This document shows, piece after piece, positions 16,763 to 25,100 of a stretch of 64,000 nucleotides of DNA. Each line of letters starts with the position of its first letter. Position 1 is the first letter of the stretch. Position numbers and translations under genes: made by a program. The DNA comes from Bacillota bacterium. GTDB taxonomy: Bacteria; Bacillota; Clostridia; Acetivibrionales; DSM-1351. The notes beneath the pieces were generated by a model. That model searched no databases. It was not told where the DNA came from and saw only the letters and a list, made by a program, of their open reading frames with translations. The stretch covers positions 56,128 through 120,127 of the forward strand of contig JAEWAX010000004.1 in assembly GCA_023391425.1 (NCBI GenBank), read 5' to 3'.

Positions 16763-17572
16763 CTATGCCTCAGCTCCTTCTTCAGCAGTAGTTGTGCTCT
16801 TCTTTCCACCATTTAACTTCTCCATAAGGTTGAGATTTAATTTTTCCTTGATAATACGTGGATTCTCTCCAGCTTGTATGGATAATAGACCTTCAATCAC
16901 AATTTCATTTATCATTGTTTCACGTGATGCTTTTACTTTAATTTTATTGGCAAATGGCAACCATACAAGATTGGCAAAAGAAATACCATAGAAAGTTGCA
17001 ATAAATGCACCTGCAATTTTAGGACCAAGAGCCAAAGGATCACTTAAGTCCCTCAATATATTCAACATACCCATAACGGTACCGCAAACACCCATGGCAG
17101 GAAAGGTACCGCCTATTGACTCAAATATCTTTGCTGCTGATTCATATATCTCTTCCTGCAGTTCAGTTTCTCTTGCAAGGATATCTTTGATAACCTCAGT
17201 TTCAATACCATCAACAACTAGTGCCAATCCTTTTCTTATCAATTCATTTTTATTTGACTGTGCATCTTGTTCTAAGCTGAGTAAACCGTCTTTTCTGGCT
17301 TTTTCTGAAAGATCTGCCAATTCATTAATAATATCAATTTCATTGTATTTTTTTTGTGTGAAAAGCATACTCATTGTTGAAAACAGCTTTTTAAACTCAG
17401 ATATAGGAAAGGCAAGAATAGTTGCACCAATACCTCCAACGAAAACTATAAGAAATGGAGCCGGTCCCCATAACTTTCCCAGAGAAGAAAAATCGAAGCC
17501 TCCTTCTTCTAAATAGCCACCTAGAACTCCGCAAAAACCTAAAATCAAACCAATAAGGGTTGTAATATCCAT
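16763..17572 (-). CDS. motA: Flagellar motor stator protein MotA
   Basis: 269 residues with four predicted membrane helices and the large cytoplasmic loop that contacts the rotor. Conserved features include the PAMGVCGTVMGMLN segment of TM3 and FIATFYGISFANLVWLP of TM4. I chose ATG 17572 (MDITTLIGLILG) with AGGAG about 10 nt upstream; the longer frame to 17677 would put a charged 35-residue extension ahead of TM1. It forms the ion channel with MotB. It diverges from the atp operon, sharing a 280-nt promoter region. Confidence 0.93.
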   Translation of the reverse strand: MDITTLIGLILGFCGVLGGYLEEGGFDFSSLGKLWGPAPFLIVFVGGIGATILAFPISEFKKLFSTMSMLFTQKKYNEIDIINELADLSEKARKDGLLSLEQDAQSNKNELIRKGLALVVDGIETEVIKDILARETELQEEIYESAAKIFESIGGTFPAMGVCGTVMGMLNILRDLSDPLALGPKIAGAFIATFYGISFANLVWLPFANKIKVKASRETMINEIVIEGLLSIQAGENPRIIKEKLNLNLMEKLNGGKKSTTTAEEGAEA

Positions 17573-17681
17573 AAAGTTACCACTCCTGAAAGTAAAAATT
17601 CTTTTGTGTAAAGACTTTCCATATAACAGTTTCTTTTTTGTACAAAAGTTACAAATAATAAATGCCAATATTAGCACATTT

Positions 17682-17713
17682 AGTCAAAGTACTATTGATT
17701 TAGCACTTTGACT
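17682..17713. promoter_or_regulatory. Palindromic operator-like site over the atp promoter
   Basis: AGTCAAAGT (17682-17690) and ACTTTGACT (17705-17713) form a perfect 9-bp inverted repeat with a 14-nt spacer. It covers the -35 hexamer and part of the spacer of the predicted atp promoter and lies in the region shared with divergent motA. A dimeric regulator could bind here, or it may be chance; the regulator is unknown. Confidence 0.4.
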
Positions 17714-17723
17714 GTGCTATTAT
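17695..17723 (+). promoter_or_regulatory. Predicted sigma-A promoter of the atp operon
   Basis: TTGATT (17695-17700), 17-nt spacer, TATTAT (17718-17723). It lies about 130 nt upstream of atpI, the first gene of the ATP synthase operon. Consensus and spacing only. Confidence 0.5.
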
Positions 17724-17851
17724 TTAAATAATTTCATGCTATCTACTTGATAACGGTATAGCATGTGTTTAAAATTGACCTAAATAGATATCGTAAGATT
17801 GAGCAAAAAACTTAACAACTAATTACGGAGAAAAGCGCAATAATATTGATT

Positions 17852-18250
17852 ATGAGTAATATTTTAAAATTTTTTGTTAAAAGAGTATTTATTTTGTATG
17901 CTGTGTTAATTGTTGTATGTTTTTTGATTAAGTATCAAAGAATACCTATGATGATTTCGCTTACATTGGGCGTGATTTTTTCACTGTTGAGATTCGGTAT
18001 ACTTGAAGCTGTTTTAAGGTATTTAGGTGCTAGTGGGAAAAAGAGCCTTGCAATTGTAACTAATTTGATGATATATTTGTGTAGTTTATTAATAGTAGGA
18101 ATAACGATTGTATTTGCAGCGCATTTTGGTGTCTACACATTTATTGCGGCATTAGTTGGGTCACTTTCAATCGTTATAGTTATTATGATAAATGCTATTA
18201 CAGAGGCATTGGGGATAACAAATAATGGATTTGGAGAGAAGGTGATATAA
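17852..18250 (+). CDS. atpI: ATP synthase subunit I
   Basis: Small membrane protein of 132 residues with four hydrophobic segments, in the position of atpI at the head of the atp operon. In other bacteria AtpI helps assemble the c-ring. ATG 17852 is chosen by protein sense (MSNILKFFVKRVF); the nearest Shine-Dalgarno, GGAG at 17827, is too far away, and a TTG at 17846 is an alternative, so translation may be weak. Its stop overlaps the atpB start by one base. Confidence 0.8.
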   Translation: MSNILKFFVKRVFILYAVLIVVCFLIKYQRIPMMISLTLGVIFSLLRFGILEAVLRYLGASGKKSLAIVTNLMIYLCSLLIVGITIVFAAHFGVYTFIAALVGSLSIVIVIMINAITEALGITNNGFGEKVI

Positions 18251-18960
18251 TGGGAGAAAAACTTACATGGGCAATGGAGCCCCATAACGCATTTACTATG
18301 AATTTATTTGGGCTTAAGATTCCTGTTTCCGATCTTGTAGTTTCGATGTGGGTTATTATGGCTGTAATGATTATTCTTGCTATAATTCTTACTCGTAAGC
18401 TTACTTTAGTTCCAAATAAGAAACAGAATGTTGTAGAAGTAATAGTAGAGTTTATCAATAATACAGTAAAAGATGCAATTGGTCCACATCACTGGAAGGC
18501 ATTTGCACCATATATTGGCACTGTTATGTTGTTCCTTATATTCGCAAATACTGTTTCAATATTTAATATTATTCCTGGTGGAGAAGAAGGCTTTAAACTT
18601 AGGCCTCCTACAAGAAACATAAATGTTACTGTATGTTTGGCAGTTATGTCAATTTGTGTAGTAATTTTTGCAGGAATACGATATAAGGGAGTTGGCGGCT
18701 GGCTAAAAAGCTTTGCAAAGCCAACACCGGTAATGCTTCCTTTCAACATACTTGACTATTTAATTAAGCCAACATCTTTGGCATTACGTCTCTTTGGTAA
18801 TATATTAGGTGCATTTATAGTTATGGAGCTTATTTATATGGCATTACCAGCATTTGCACCAGCAGTATTAAGTATTTATTTTGATTTATTTGATGGTATT
18901 CTTCAAGCATATGTGTTTACGTTTTTGACATCTATTTATATAGCAGAGGCAGTAGAATAA
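18250..18960 (+). CDS. atpB: ATP synthase F0 subunit a
   Basis: 236 residues with five to six membrane helices. It forms the two ion half-channels against the c-ring. The essential Arg is in SLALRLFGNILG, and the last helices (YVFTFLTSIYIAEAVE) are typical. Start ATG 18250 overlaps the atpI stop in TAATG, with GGAG and AAGGTG upstream. Followed 12 nt later by atpE. Confidence 0.96.
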   Translation: MGEKLTWAMEPHNAFTMNLFGLKIPVSDLVVSMWVIMAVMIILAIILTRKLTLVPNKKQNVVEVIVEFINNTVKDAIGPHHWKAFAPYIGTVMLFLIFANTVSIFNIIPGGEEGFKLRPPTRNINVTVCLAVMSICVVIFAGIRYKGVGGWLKSFAKPTPVMLPFNILDYLIKPTSLALRLFGNILGAFIVMELIYMALPAFAPAVLSIYFDLFDGILQAYVFTFLTSIYIAEAVE

Positions 18961-18972
18961 GGGGGTGAAATT

Positions 18973-19203
18973 ATGGCAGGGACAGGTATAATAGCAATAG
19001 CAGCTGCAATAGCAGCATTTACAGGTATTGGTGCTGGAATCGGTATTGGTTTGGCAACAGGTAAAGCAGTTGAAGGTATAGCTAGACAACCAGAGGCAGC
19101 AGGTTCAATTAGAACATCTCTTCTTCTAGGGGCAGCTCTTGCAGAAGCAACAGCTATCTATGGTTTGGTTGTAGCATTGGTGCTGGTATTCTTAAAAATG
19201 TAA
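18973..19203 (+). CDS. atpE: ATP synthase F0 subunit c
   Basis: A two-helix hairpin proteolipid of 76 residues with the polar loop ARQPEA and the ion-carrying Glu58 in ALAEATAIYG. Compared with Na+-type c subunits (for example Ilyobacter), the helix-1 Gln ligand is Ile here and the Ser after Glu is Ala, so proton coupling is inferred. ATG 18973 follows GGGGGTG. A 210-nt gap with a perfect stem-loop separates it from atpF, a wide interval in an otherwise tightly packed operon. Confidence 0.97.
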   Translation: MAGTGIIAIAAAIAAFTGIGAGIGIGLATGKAVEGIARQPEAAGSIRTSLLLGAALAEATAIYGLVVALVLVFLKM

Positions 19204-19261
19204 TAAGTTTTTTTGAACTATTTATTTTAAGAGATATCAGTATGTTTATTAAGTATTTGTG

Positions 19262-19301
19262 CATATCTGTGAGGGATATAGATATATCTTTCACAGATAT
19301 G
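19262..19301 (+). promoter_or_regulatory. Stem-loop between atpE and atpF
   Basis: CATATCTGTGA (19262-19272) pairs perfectly with TCACAGATATG (19291-19301); the inner part GATATA/TATATC (19275-19280 with 19283-19288) extends the stem nearly to the tip. No U-tract follows, so it is not a simple terminator. It would shield the 3' end of a processed atpE message, fitting the need for many c subunits per complex. Confidence 0.7.
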
Positions 19302-19413
19302 TAGTAATAACTAGAACGCCATTAATAAAGCTTAATGTTTAAAGGGTAAGCCTATTATATAAAGTGTTTGTTTAAAAAATCAAATAGCCTTGGTAGTAAG
19401 GAGATGGGACAAT

Positions 19414-19899
19414 ATGTTAGTACCTGATAAATATACATTTATCCTTGTTGCATTAAACCTTTTAGTTTTGTATTTGTTCATGAGAAAGTTCCTTTTTAAA
19501 CCTGTTACAAACTTTATGGAAAAACGAAAAGCTTCCATAGAACAGGGGTTGAAGGATGCTGCTGATGCAAAGATTGAGGCAGCCGAAATACGGAAAAACT
19601 ATGAAACGCAGATAAAGAATATAAAAGAAGATAGTGATAAGTTACTCAATGAAGCAAGAGCAAGAGCGGCACGTGAGTATGATGAAACGGTAGAGGCTGC
19701 TAAGAAGGATGCTTTAGCTATAGTGCAAAAGGGTCGTGAAGAGATTGAACGAGAGAGAGCTGAGATGATTAATCAGACAAGACAGCAGATTGCAGTACTT
19801 GCAATTGCAGCAGCTTCAAAATTAGTTCAAACTAACATGGATACTGATGCTAATAAAGTTATGGTAAATAAATTTATAGACGAGGCAGGTGCTGTTTAA
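19414..19899 (+). CDS. atpF: ATP synthase F0 subunit b
   Basis: 161 residues. One N-terminal membrane helix (about 7-26) is followed by a long charged coiled coil, rich in Ala/Glu/Lys, that forms the peripheral stalk and ends at the delta subunit. ATG 19414 is chosen with AAGGAG at 19398-19403; an upstream in-frame TTG at 19390 would destroy this arrangement. The stop overlaps the atpH start (TAATG). Confidence 0.95.
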   Translation: MLVPDKYTFILVALNLLVLYLFMRKFLFKPVTNFMEKRKASIEQGLKDAADAKIEAAEIRKNYETQIKNIKEDSDKLLNEARARAAREYDETVEAAKKDALAIVQKGREEIERERAEMINQTRQQIAVLAIAAASKLVQTNMDTDANKVMVNKFIDEAGAV

Positions 19900-20426
19900 T
19901 GCCACTCGTAGAAAAAAGGTATGCTCAGGCGTTGATGGAACTATCAGAGAATGATATTGAAAGTACTAGACAAGAACTTGAAGATTTTGTTTCCATTTAT
20001 AACGCTGACAAAGAGTTTAGTAGCTTTTTACTTGATCCGAGAATTAAAGCCGACATTAAGCAAGCAGCAATTAGAAATATTTTTACTGATAAGCTTAGTA
20101 GCAATATGGTTAATTTTATATTACTACTTATTGACAAGCAGAGAATTAAGAATGTATCAGAAATTTATGAACAGCTTGTTTACTTGATAAATCAACGTTT
20201 AAATATTTTGGACATGACAATTATTACAATAGAGCCGTTGGAGGAACAACAGCTTTACAGTATAAAAGAGAAGTTTAGAAATAAGTATAATGCAGGCGGA
20301 GTTAAGGCCACCCAAATTATAGATACTTCAATAATTGGCGGTATAAAAGTAATTATTGGGGATAAGGTTTACGATGGAAGTATTAAAGGTAGGATTGAAT
20401 CATTAACTGAGCTGGTTAAGATATAA
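19899..20426 (+). CDS. atpH: ATP synthase F1 subunit delta
   Basis: 175 residues, the standard OSCP/delta length. The N-terminal helical bundle starts VEKRYAQALMELS, and the C-terminal GGIKVIIGDKVYDGSIKGRI is the family signature. It links the b stalk to the top of the alpha-beta hexamer. Start ATG 19899 overlaps the atpF stop; followed 33 nt later by atpA. Confidence 0.96.
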   Translation: MPLVEKRYAQALMELSENDIESTRQELEDFVSIYNADKEFSSFLLDPRIKADIKQAAIRNIFTDKLSSNMVNFILLLIDKQRIKNVSEIYEQLVYLINQRLNILDMTIITIEPLEEQQLYSIKEKFRNKYNAGGVKATQIIDTSIIGGIKVIIGDKVYDGSIKGRIESLTELVKI

Positions 20427-20459
20427 ATAATCAGAATCAGATCGTATGGGGTGAGAAAC

Positions 20460-21968
20460 ATGAGTCTTAGACCAGATGAAATAAGCTCAATTATTAAGCA
20501 GCAGATAGAGAACTATGGTGCTGCAGTGAAAACTGATGATGTAGGCTATGTACTTCAATCAGGTGATGGTATTGCAAGAATATACGGACTTCAATCATGT
20601 ATGTCTGGTGAGCTTTTACAGTTTGAAAATAATGTATACGGTATGGCTCAAAACCTTGAAGAGGATAATGTAGGATGTGTTATTCTTGGAGATGACAGAG
20701 AGATAAAAGAAGGTACCACAGTAAAAAGAACAGGAAGAACTGTTCAAGTACCAGTTGGAAATAGCCTTATTGGAAGGGTTGTTGATCCATTAGGTAAGCC
20801 ATTAGATGGAAAAGGGGATATTGTTACAGATACTTATCGTCCTGTCGAATTTATGGCTCCAGGTGTTATAGATAGGAAAGGTGTAGATACACCACTGCAG
20901 ACAGGTATAATGGCAATTGATGCTCTTATTCCAATCGGACGTGGACAGAGAGAGCTTATTATCGGTGACAGGCAAACGGGTAAGACTGCAATTGCGATTG
21001 ATACTATTATTAACCAAAAGGGCAAAAATGTTATCTGTGTATATGTTGCTATTGGACAAAAGGCATCTGTTGTTACAGGTATCGTTGATAAACTTCAAAA
21101 ATTTGGAGCAATGGAATACTCAATTGTAGTATCATCAACAGCAAGTGATATGGCACCTATACAGTACCTTGCACCGTATGCAGGCTGTGCGATTGCAGAG
21201 GATTTCATGTATAGAAATCATAAGGATGTTTTGATTATTTATGATGATTTGTCTAAACATGCAGTTGCTTATAGAGCAATGTCACTACTACTAAAGAGAC
21301 CACCTGGAAGAGAAGCATATCCAGGAGACGTTTTCTATTTGCATTCAAGATTACTTGAAAGAGCAGCAAAGATTAGTGATGAACTAGGCGGAGGGTCAAT
21401 TACAGCCCTGCCAATTATTGAGACTTTGGCAGGAGATGTATCAGCTTACATTCCTACAAATGTTATTTCAATTACAGATGGCCAGATTTATTTGGAGTCA
21501 GAGCTATTTTTCGCTGGGCAAAGACCTGCAGTTAATGTTGGATTGTCAGTATCAAGAGTTGGTGGTGCTGCACAGGTAAAAGCAATGAAAAAAATTGCTG
21601 GCCCGGTTAGAATAAATTTGGCTCAATACAGAGAATTGGAAGCATTTGCGCAGTTCGGCTCTGATTTGGATAAACAGACCAGAGACAAGTTACTCCAAGG
21701 TGAAAGATTGTTTGAAACTTTGAAGCAACCACAATATTCGACATTACCGGTAGAAGAACAGGTTCTGATACTTTATAGTGCTACAAACAAATATCTTATG
21801 GATTTACCAGTTAATAAGGTTAGCAAGTTTAACCAAGAGCTTGTAAGATTTATTAAGGATAGATATCCTAAATTACTTACTAACATAGCTGAGACTGGAA
21901 ATTTAGACGATGAAAGTTTGAAATTGATGAAGTCTGCTGTAGAGGAATTTAAAGCACAATTTATTTAA
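20460..21968 (+). CDS. atpA: ATP synthase F1 subunit alpha
   Basis: 502 residues. Non-catalytic nucleotide-binding subunit with P-loop GDRQTGKT, Walker B region VLIIYDDLSKH, and the ATP synthase signature near PAVNVGLSVSRVGG. ATG 20460 is supported by GGGGTGAG just upstream; a GTG at 20451 overlaps that site. Confidence 0.98.
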   Translation: MSLRPDEISSIIKQQIENYGAAVKTDDVGYVLQSGDGIARIYGLQSCMSGELLQFENNVYGMAQNLEEDNVGCVILGDDREIKEGTTVKRTGRTVQVPVGNSLIGRVVDPLGKPLDGKGDIVTDTYRPVEFMAPGVIDRKGVDTPLQTGIMAIDALIPIGRGQRELIIGDRQTGKTAIAIDTIINQKGKNVICVYVAIGQKASVVTGIVDKLQKFGAMEYSIVVSSTASDMAPIQYLAPYAGCAIAEDFMYRNHKDVLIIYDDLSKHAVAYRAMSLLLKRPPGREAYPGDVFYLHSRLLERAAKISDELGGGSITALPIIETLAGDVSAYIPTNVISITDGQIYLESELFFAGQRPAVNVGLSVSRVGGAAQVKAMKKIAGPVRINLAQYRELEAFAQFGSDLDKQTRDKLLQGERLFETLKQPQYSTLPVEEQVLILYSATNKYLMDLPVNKVSKFNQELVRFIKDRYPKLLTNIAETGNLDDESLKLMKSAVEEFKAQFI

Positions 21969-22053
21969 TATAAAAACGTTTATTATTTTTCACAGCATAG
22001 TGTTTAGTATACATTATTGTCGTTGCTGTGCGACGGAAACGGCGGGTTATCAT

Positions 22054-22938
22054 ATGGCAAATAATATGCGTGAAATAAAATCGCATATAAAGAGTATTAA
22101 TCAGATGCGACAAATAACTAAAGCCATGAAGTTGATATCAGCGTCAAAACTAAAAAAAGCAAGATTGCAATTAGATGAAACCCTTCCGTATTTTAACAAG
22201 GTTAGAGAAACTATTGCAGATATTCTTGCACATAGTGGAGATGTTGAAAGTAAATATTTTGATTTAAAAGATGAAAAGGTAGGAAAAAAGAAAGCATATA
22301 TTATTATTACTGGTGATAAAGGCCTTGCAGGTGGCTATAATAGCAATATTATTAAGCTTGCAGAGAGAACTATCGGTGAAAATAAAGAGGATGCTTTACT
22401 ACTAATAGCAGGAATCTCAGGTAGATCATATTTTATTAGAAAAAAATATAATGTTTATACTGAGTTTGACTATGCTGTACAAAATCCTACAGTGTATAGA
22501 GCAAGGGAAATTGCAGATATTATACTTGATTTGTATAATAAGCAAGTAGTGGATGAGGTTAGTATAATATTCACTCAGATGATATCTGCTATATCATTAG
22601 AACCAAAGATATTAAAGCTATTGCCCCTTGAAATAGGTGCTTTACGTGAAGATGTTAAGGTCAATGAGATTATTATAGATGAGAAGTTTAAATATGAGCC
22701 ATCAGCATCTACTGTACTAGATATTCTTATTCCTAAATATATTAAAGGTATTATGTATGGTGCTTTTGTGGAAGCCTTTACCAGCGAACAAAGTGCACGT
22801 ATGTCAGCAATGGATAATGCAACTAAAAATGCAGATGATATGCTACAAAAACTAAATTTGTATTATAACAGAGCAAGACAAGCGGCTATTACGCAAGAAA
22901 TATCAGAAATTGTAGGAGGCGCCGCTGCGTTGAAATAA
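22054..22938 (+). CDS. atpG: ATP synthase F1 subunit gamma
   Basis: 294 residues. The central rotor shaft: N-terminal coiled coil REIKSHIKSINQMRQITKAMK and C-terminal helix with EQSARMSAMDNATKNADDML. ATG 22054 gives the normal N-terminus; the Shine-Dalgarno (GGCGGG) is weak. The frame is open to 22,000 but that extension is Cys-rich and unlike the family. Follows atpA by 85 nt. Confidence 0.96.
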   Translation: MANNMREIKSHIKSINQMRQITKAMKLISASKLKKARLQLDETLPYFNKVRETIADILAHSGDVESKYFDLKDEKVGKKKAYIIITGDKGLAGGYNSNIIKLAERTIGENKEDALLLIAGISGRSYFIRKKYNVYTEFDYAVQNPTVYRAREIADIILDLYNKQVVDEVSIIFTQMISAISLEPKILKLLPLEIGALREDVKVNEIIIDEKFKYEPSASTVLDILIPKYIKGIMYGAFVEAFTSEQSARMSAMDNATKNADDMLQKLNLYYNRARQAAITQEISEIVGGAAALK

Positions 22939-22986
22939 TATTATAAGCGTGGCTCTTTAGAAGGACAATAGAAAGGAGTGGATAAA

Positions 22987-24384
22987 ATGGCTGGAAGTAC
23001 TGGAGAAATTGTATCGGTAATAGGACCGGTACTGGACATAAGATTTGAAAACGGTATTTTACCAAATATATATAATGCTATTAAAATACCAATGGATTCA
23101 AACGTTATTACTGCAGAAGTTGTTCAGCATTTGGGAAATAATACTGTTAGATGTGTCGCAATGTCATCTACTGATGGTTTAGTTAGAGGTATGGAGGCTA
23201 CAGATACAGGAGACTCAATAAAAGTACCTGTTGGTAAAGAAGTATTGGGTAGAGTTTTTAATGTTTTAGGTGAGCCAGTTGATAAGGCAGGACCTGTAGA
23301 AACGAAAGAATACCTTCCAATACATAGGCCTGCGCCTTCTTTTGAAGAACAAAGGCCTTCGACGGAAATTCTTGAGACAGGTATAAAAGTTGTTGACTTA
23401 CTTGCTCCTTATGCTAAGGGTGGAAAGATAGGATTATTCGGTGGAGCTGGTGTTGGAAAGACAGTTTTAATAATGGAATTAATCAGAAATATTGCCACTG
23501 AGCATGGTGGCTATTCTGTATTTACTGGAGTTGGGGAAAGAACAAGAGAAGGTAATGACTTGTGGCATGATATGTCTGAATCAGGAGTTATTCAAAAGAC
23601 CGCTATGGTATTCGGACAGATGAATGAGCCACCTGGAGCAAGAATGAGAGTTGGCTTATCAGGTCTCACAATGGCAGAATATTTCAGAGACTCAATGGGA
23701 CAGGATGTTCTTTTGTTTATTGATAATATATTTAGATTTATTCAGGCTGGATCAGAGGTATCTGCACTTTTGGGTAGAATCCCTTCTGCTGTTGGTTATC
23801 AGCCAACACTTGCAACTGATGTTGGAATGCTTCAAGAGAGAATAGCATCTACAAGTAAGGGTTCTATTACATCAGTGCAAGCAGTATATGTACCTGCAGA
23901 TGACTTGACTGACCCTGCACCTGCTACAACATTTGCACATTTGGATGCCACTACAGTATTGAGCAGGGATATTGTTGCGATGGGTATTTATCCAGCAGTT
24001 GACCCACTTGAATCCACTTCAAGGTTACTTGATCCAAAAGTAGTTGGAGACGAGCATTATACAGTTGCAAGAAGAGTTCAGGAGATTTTACAGAAAAATA
24101 AAGAGCTTCAGGACATTATTGCAATACTTGGTATGGATGAATTGCCAGAAGAAGACAAATTAACTGTATTTAGGGCAAGAAAGATACAAAGATATTTATC
24201 ACAGCCATTCTTTGTTGCAGAGCAGTTTACTGGTTATAAGGGTAAATATGTTCCTATTAAAGAAACAATACGTGGATTTAAAGAAATAATAGATGGTAAA
24301 ATGGATAATATTCCTGAGTCAGCCTTCTATATGAAAGGTACTATTGACGAGGTATATGAAGCAGCAAAAGAGGTAGACGCTTAG
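22987..24384 (+). CDS. atpD: ATP synthase F1 subunit beta
   Basis: 465 residues. Catalytic subunit with P-loop GGAGVGKT, GERTREGND, Walker B LLFIDNIFRF, and the signature PAVDPLESTSR. ATG 22987 has AAAGGAGTG about 8 nt upstream; a GTG nine bases earlier overlaps it. A repeat fragment begins right at the stop codon and separates it from atpC. Confidence 0.98.
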   Translation: MAGSTGEIVSVIGPVLDIRFENGILPNIYNAIKIPMDSNVITAEVVQHLGNNTVRCVAMSSTDGLVRGMEATDTGDSIKVPVGKEVLGRVFNVLGEPVDKAGPVETKEYLPIHRPAPSFEEQRPSTEILETGIKVVDLLAPYAKGGKIGLFGGAGVGKTVLIMELIRNIATEHGGYSVFTGVGERTREGNDLWHDMSESGVIQKTAMVFGQMNEPPGARMRVGLSGLTMAEYFRDSMGQDVLLFIDNIFRFIQAGSEVSALLGRIPSAVGYQPTLATDVGMLQERIASTSKGSITSVQAVYVPADDLTDPAPATTFAHLDATTVLSRDIVAMGIYPAVDPLESTSRLLDPKVVGDEHYTVARRVQEILQKNKELQDIIAILGMDELPEEDKLTVFRARKIQRYLSQPFFVAEQFTGYKGKYVPIKETIRGFKEIIDGKMDNIPESAFYMKGTIDEVYEAAKEVDA

Positions 24385-24418
24385 AAGATTTAGCTCAGAT
24401 GAAGTACTTTGCGGCTCA
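24385..24418 (+). repeat. Dispersed intergenic repeat, copy 2 (truncated)
   Basis: The sequence after the atpD stop matches the start of copy 1 (2826 onward): AAGATTTAGCTCAGATGAAGT corresponds with one substitution, and the right half of the hairpin has decayed to GCGGCTC. It runs into the atpC Shine-Dalgarno (GGAGG 24420-24424), so the insertion sits inside the operon without breaking it. Confidence 0.6.
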
Positions 24419-24432
24419 TGGAGGAACAAAAT

Positions 24433-24834
24433 ATGTCAACATTTTTTTTAGAGGTTTTGACACCTGAAAGGAAGTTCTTTTCTGGTGAAGCAGAAGGCGT
24501 TGTGTTTAAATCAGTTGATGGTGAGATGGGAGTGCTTGCTCAACATGCACCTACAGTTGTGGCAGTAGATGTAGGACCACTCAAAATCAATGCACAGGGT
24601 GAATGGAAAGAGGCATTGGTTACTGAGGGCTTTGCAAAGATTATGCCCGATAAAGTTGTTATATTAACTGATACTGCAGAGTACCCAGAGGAAATAGACA
24701 TTAACAGAGCCAAGGCAGCAAAAGACCGTGCGCAGGAAAGACTGCAGAAGCAACTCAGCCAGATAGAGTATGTGAGGTCAAAGGCAGCACTCGCAAGAGC
24801 TATGGCTCGTTTGAAAATTACAAAACAAAAGTAA
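24433..24834 (+). CDS. atpC: ATP synthase F1 subunit epsilon
   Basis: 133 residues. An N-terminal beta-sandwich (FLEVLTPERKFFSGEAEGVVFKS, GVLAQHAPTV) and a C-terminal helical hairpin (ARERLQKQL-like) that regulates ATP hydrolysis. ATG 24433 lies 8 nt after GGAGG. Last gene of the operon, followed by a strong terminator. Confidence 0.96.
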   Translation: MSTFFLEVLTPERKFFSGEAEGVVFKSVDGEMGVLAQHAPTVVAVDVGPLKINAQGEWKEALVTEGFAKIMPDKVVILTDTAEYPEEIDINRAKAAKDRAQERLQKQLSQIEYVRSKAALARAMARLKITKQK

Positions 24835-24866
24835 GAAGAGATAAAGTATTTATGTAATAAATGAAA

Positions 24867-24911
24867 AACACTGTGGATTGCTAAATTATAACAATCGATA
24901 GTGTTTTTTTT
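24867..24911 (+). terminator. Terminator of the atp operon
   Basis: AACACT...GATTG (24867-24880) pairs with CAATC...AGTGTT (24892-24905) with a small internal mismatch, followed by a run of T to 24911. Located 33 nt after the atpC stop. Confidence 0.85.
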
Positions 24912-24922
24912 GTTCCATAAAG

Positions 24923-24936
24923 TGTAAGCGCTTAAT
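24923..24936. promoter_or_regulatory. cre-like / LacI-family operator candidate
   Basis: TGTAAGCGCTTAAT matches 12 of 14 positions of the CcpA cre consensus TGWAANCGNTNWCA and contains the palindrome TAAGCGCTTA. A second CG-centred palindrome AAACGTTT lies at about 24,952-24,959. Both are in the presumed promoter region of the SLH/FnIII gene that follows. Consensus match only. Confidence 0.35.
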
Positions 24937-25100
24937 CAATAATATTGGCTTAAACGTTTGCCGTCTATCCTTTTGTTTTAATAAAAATATTTCAATACAG
25001 AACTAATATAGTATAAACGGTGCAGAAATATTTTTTAGCTAAAATTACCATTGACATTTGCCGATATAACCTTATAAAGAGTAATTTTGGGGGTATTAAT

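Noticed and set aside
17094..17516. Plus-strand frame of 140 codons opposite motA
   Set aside because: Shadow of motA; composition is Ser/Ile-rich and no start signal is present.
15972..17572. ExbBD/TolQR-type transport energiser instead of a flagellar stator
   Set aside because: The second protein has an OmpA-type peptidoglycan-binding C-terminus and the first has the large MotA cytoplasmic loop, so MotAB fits better.
22000..22053. N-terminal extension of atpG
   Set aside because: The extra 18 residues are Cys-rich, unlike the family, and ATG 22054 gives the normal gamma-subunit N-terminus.
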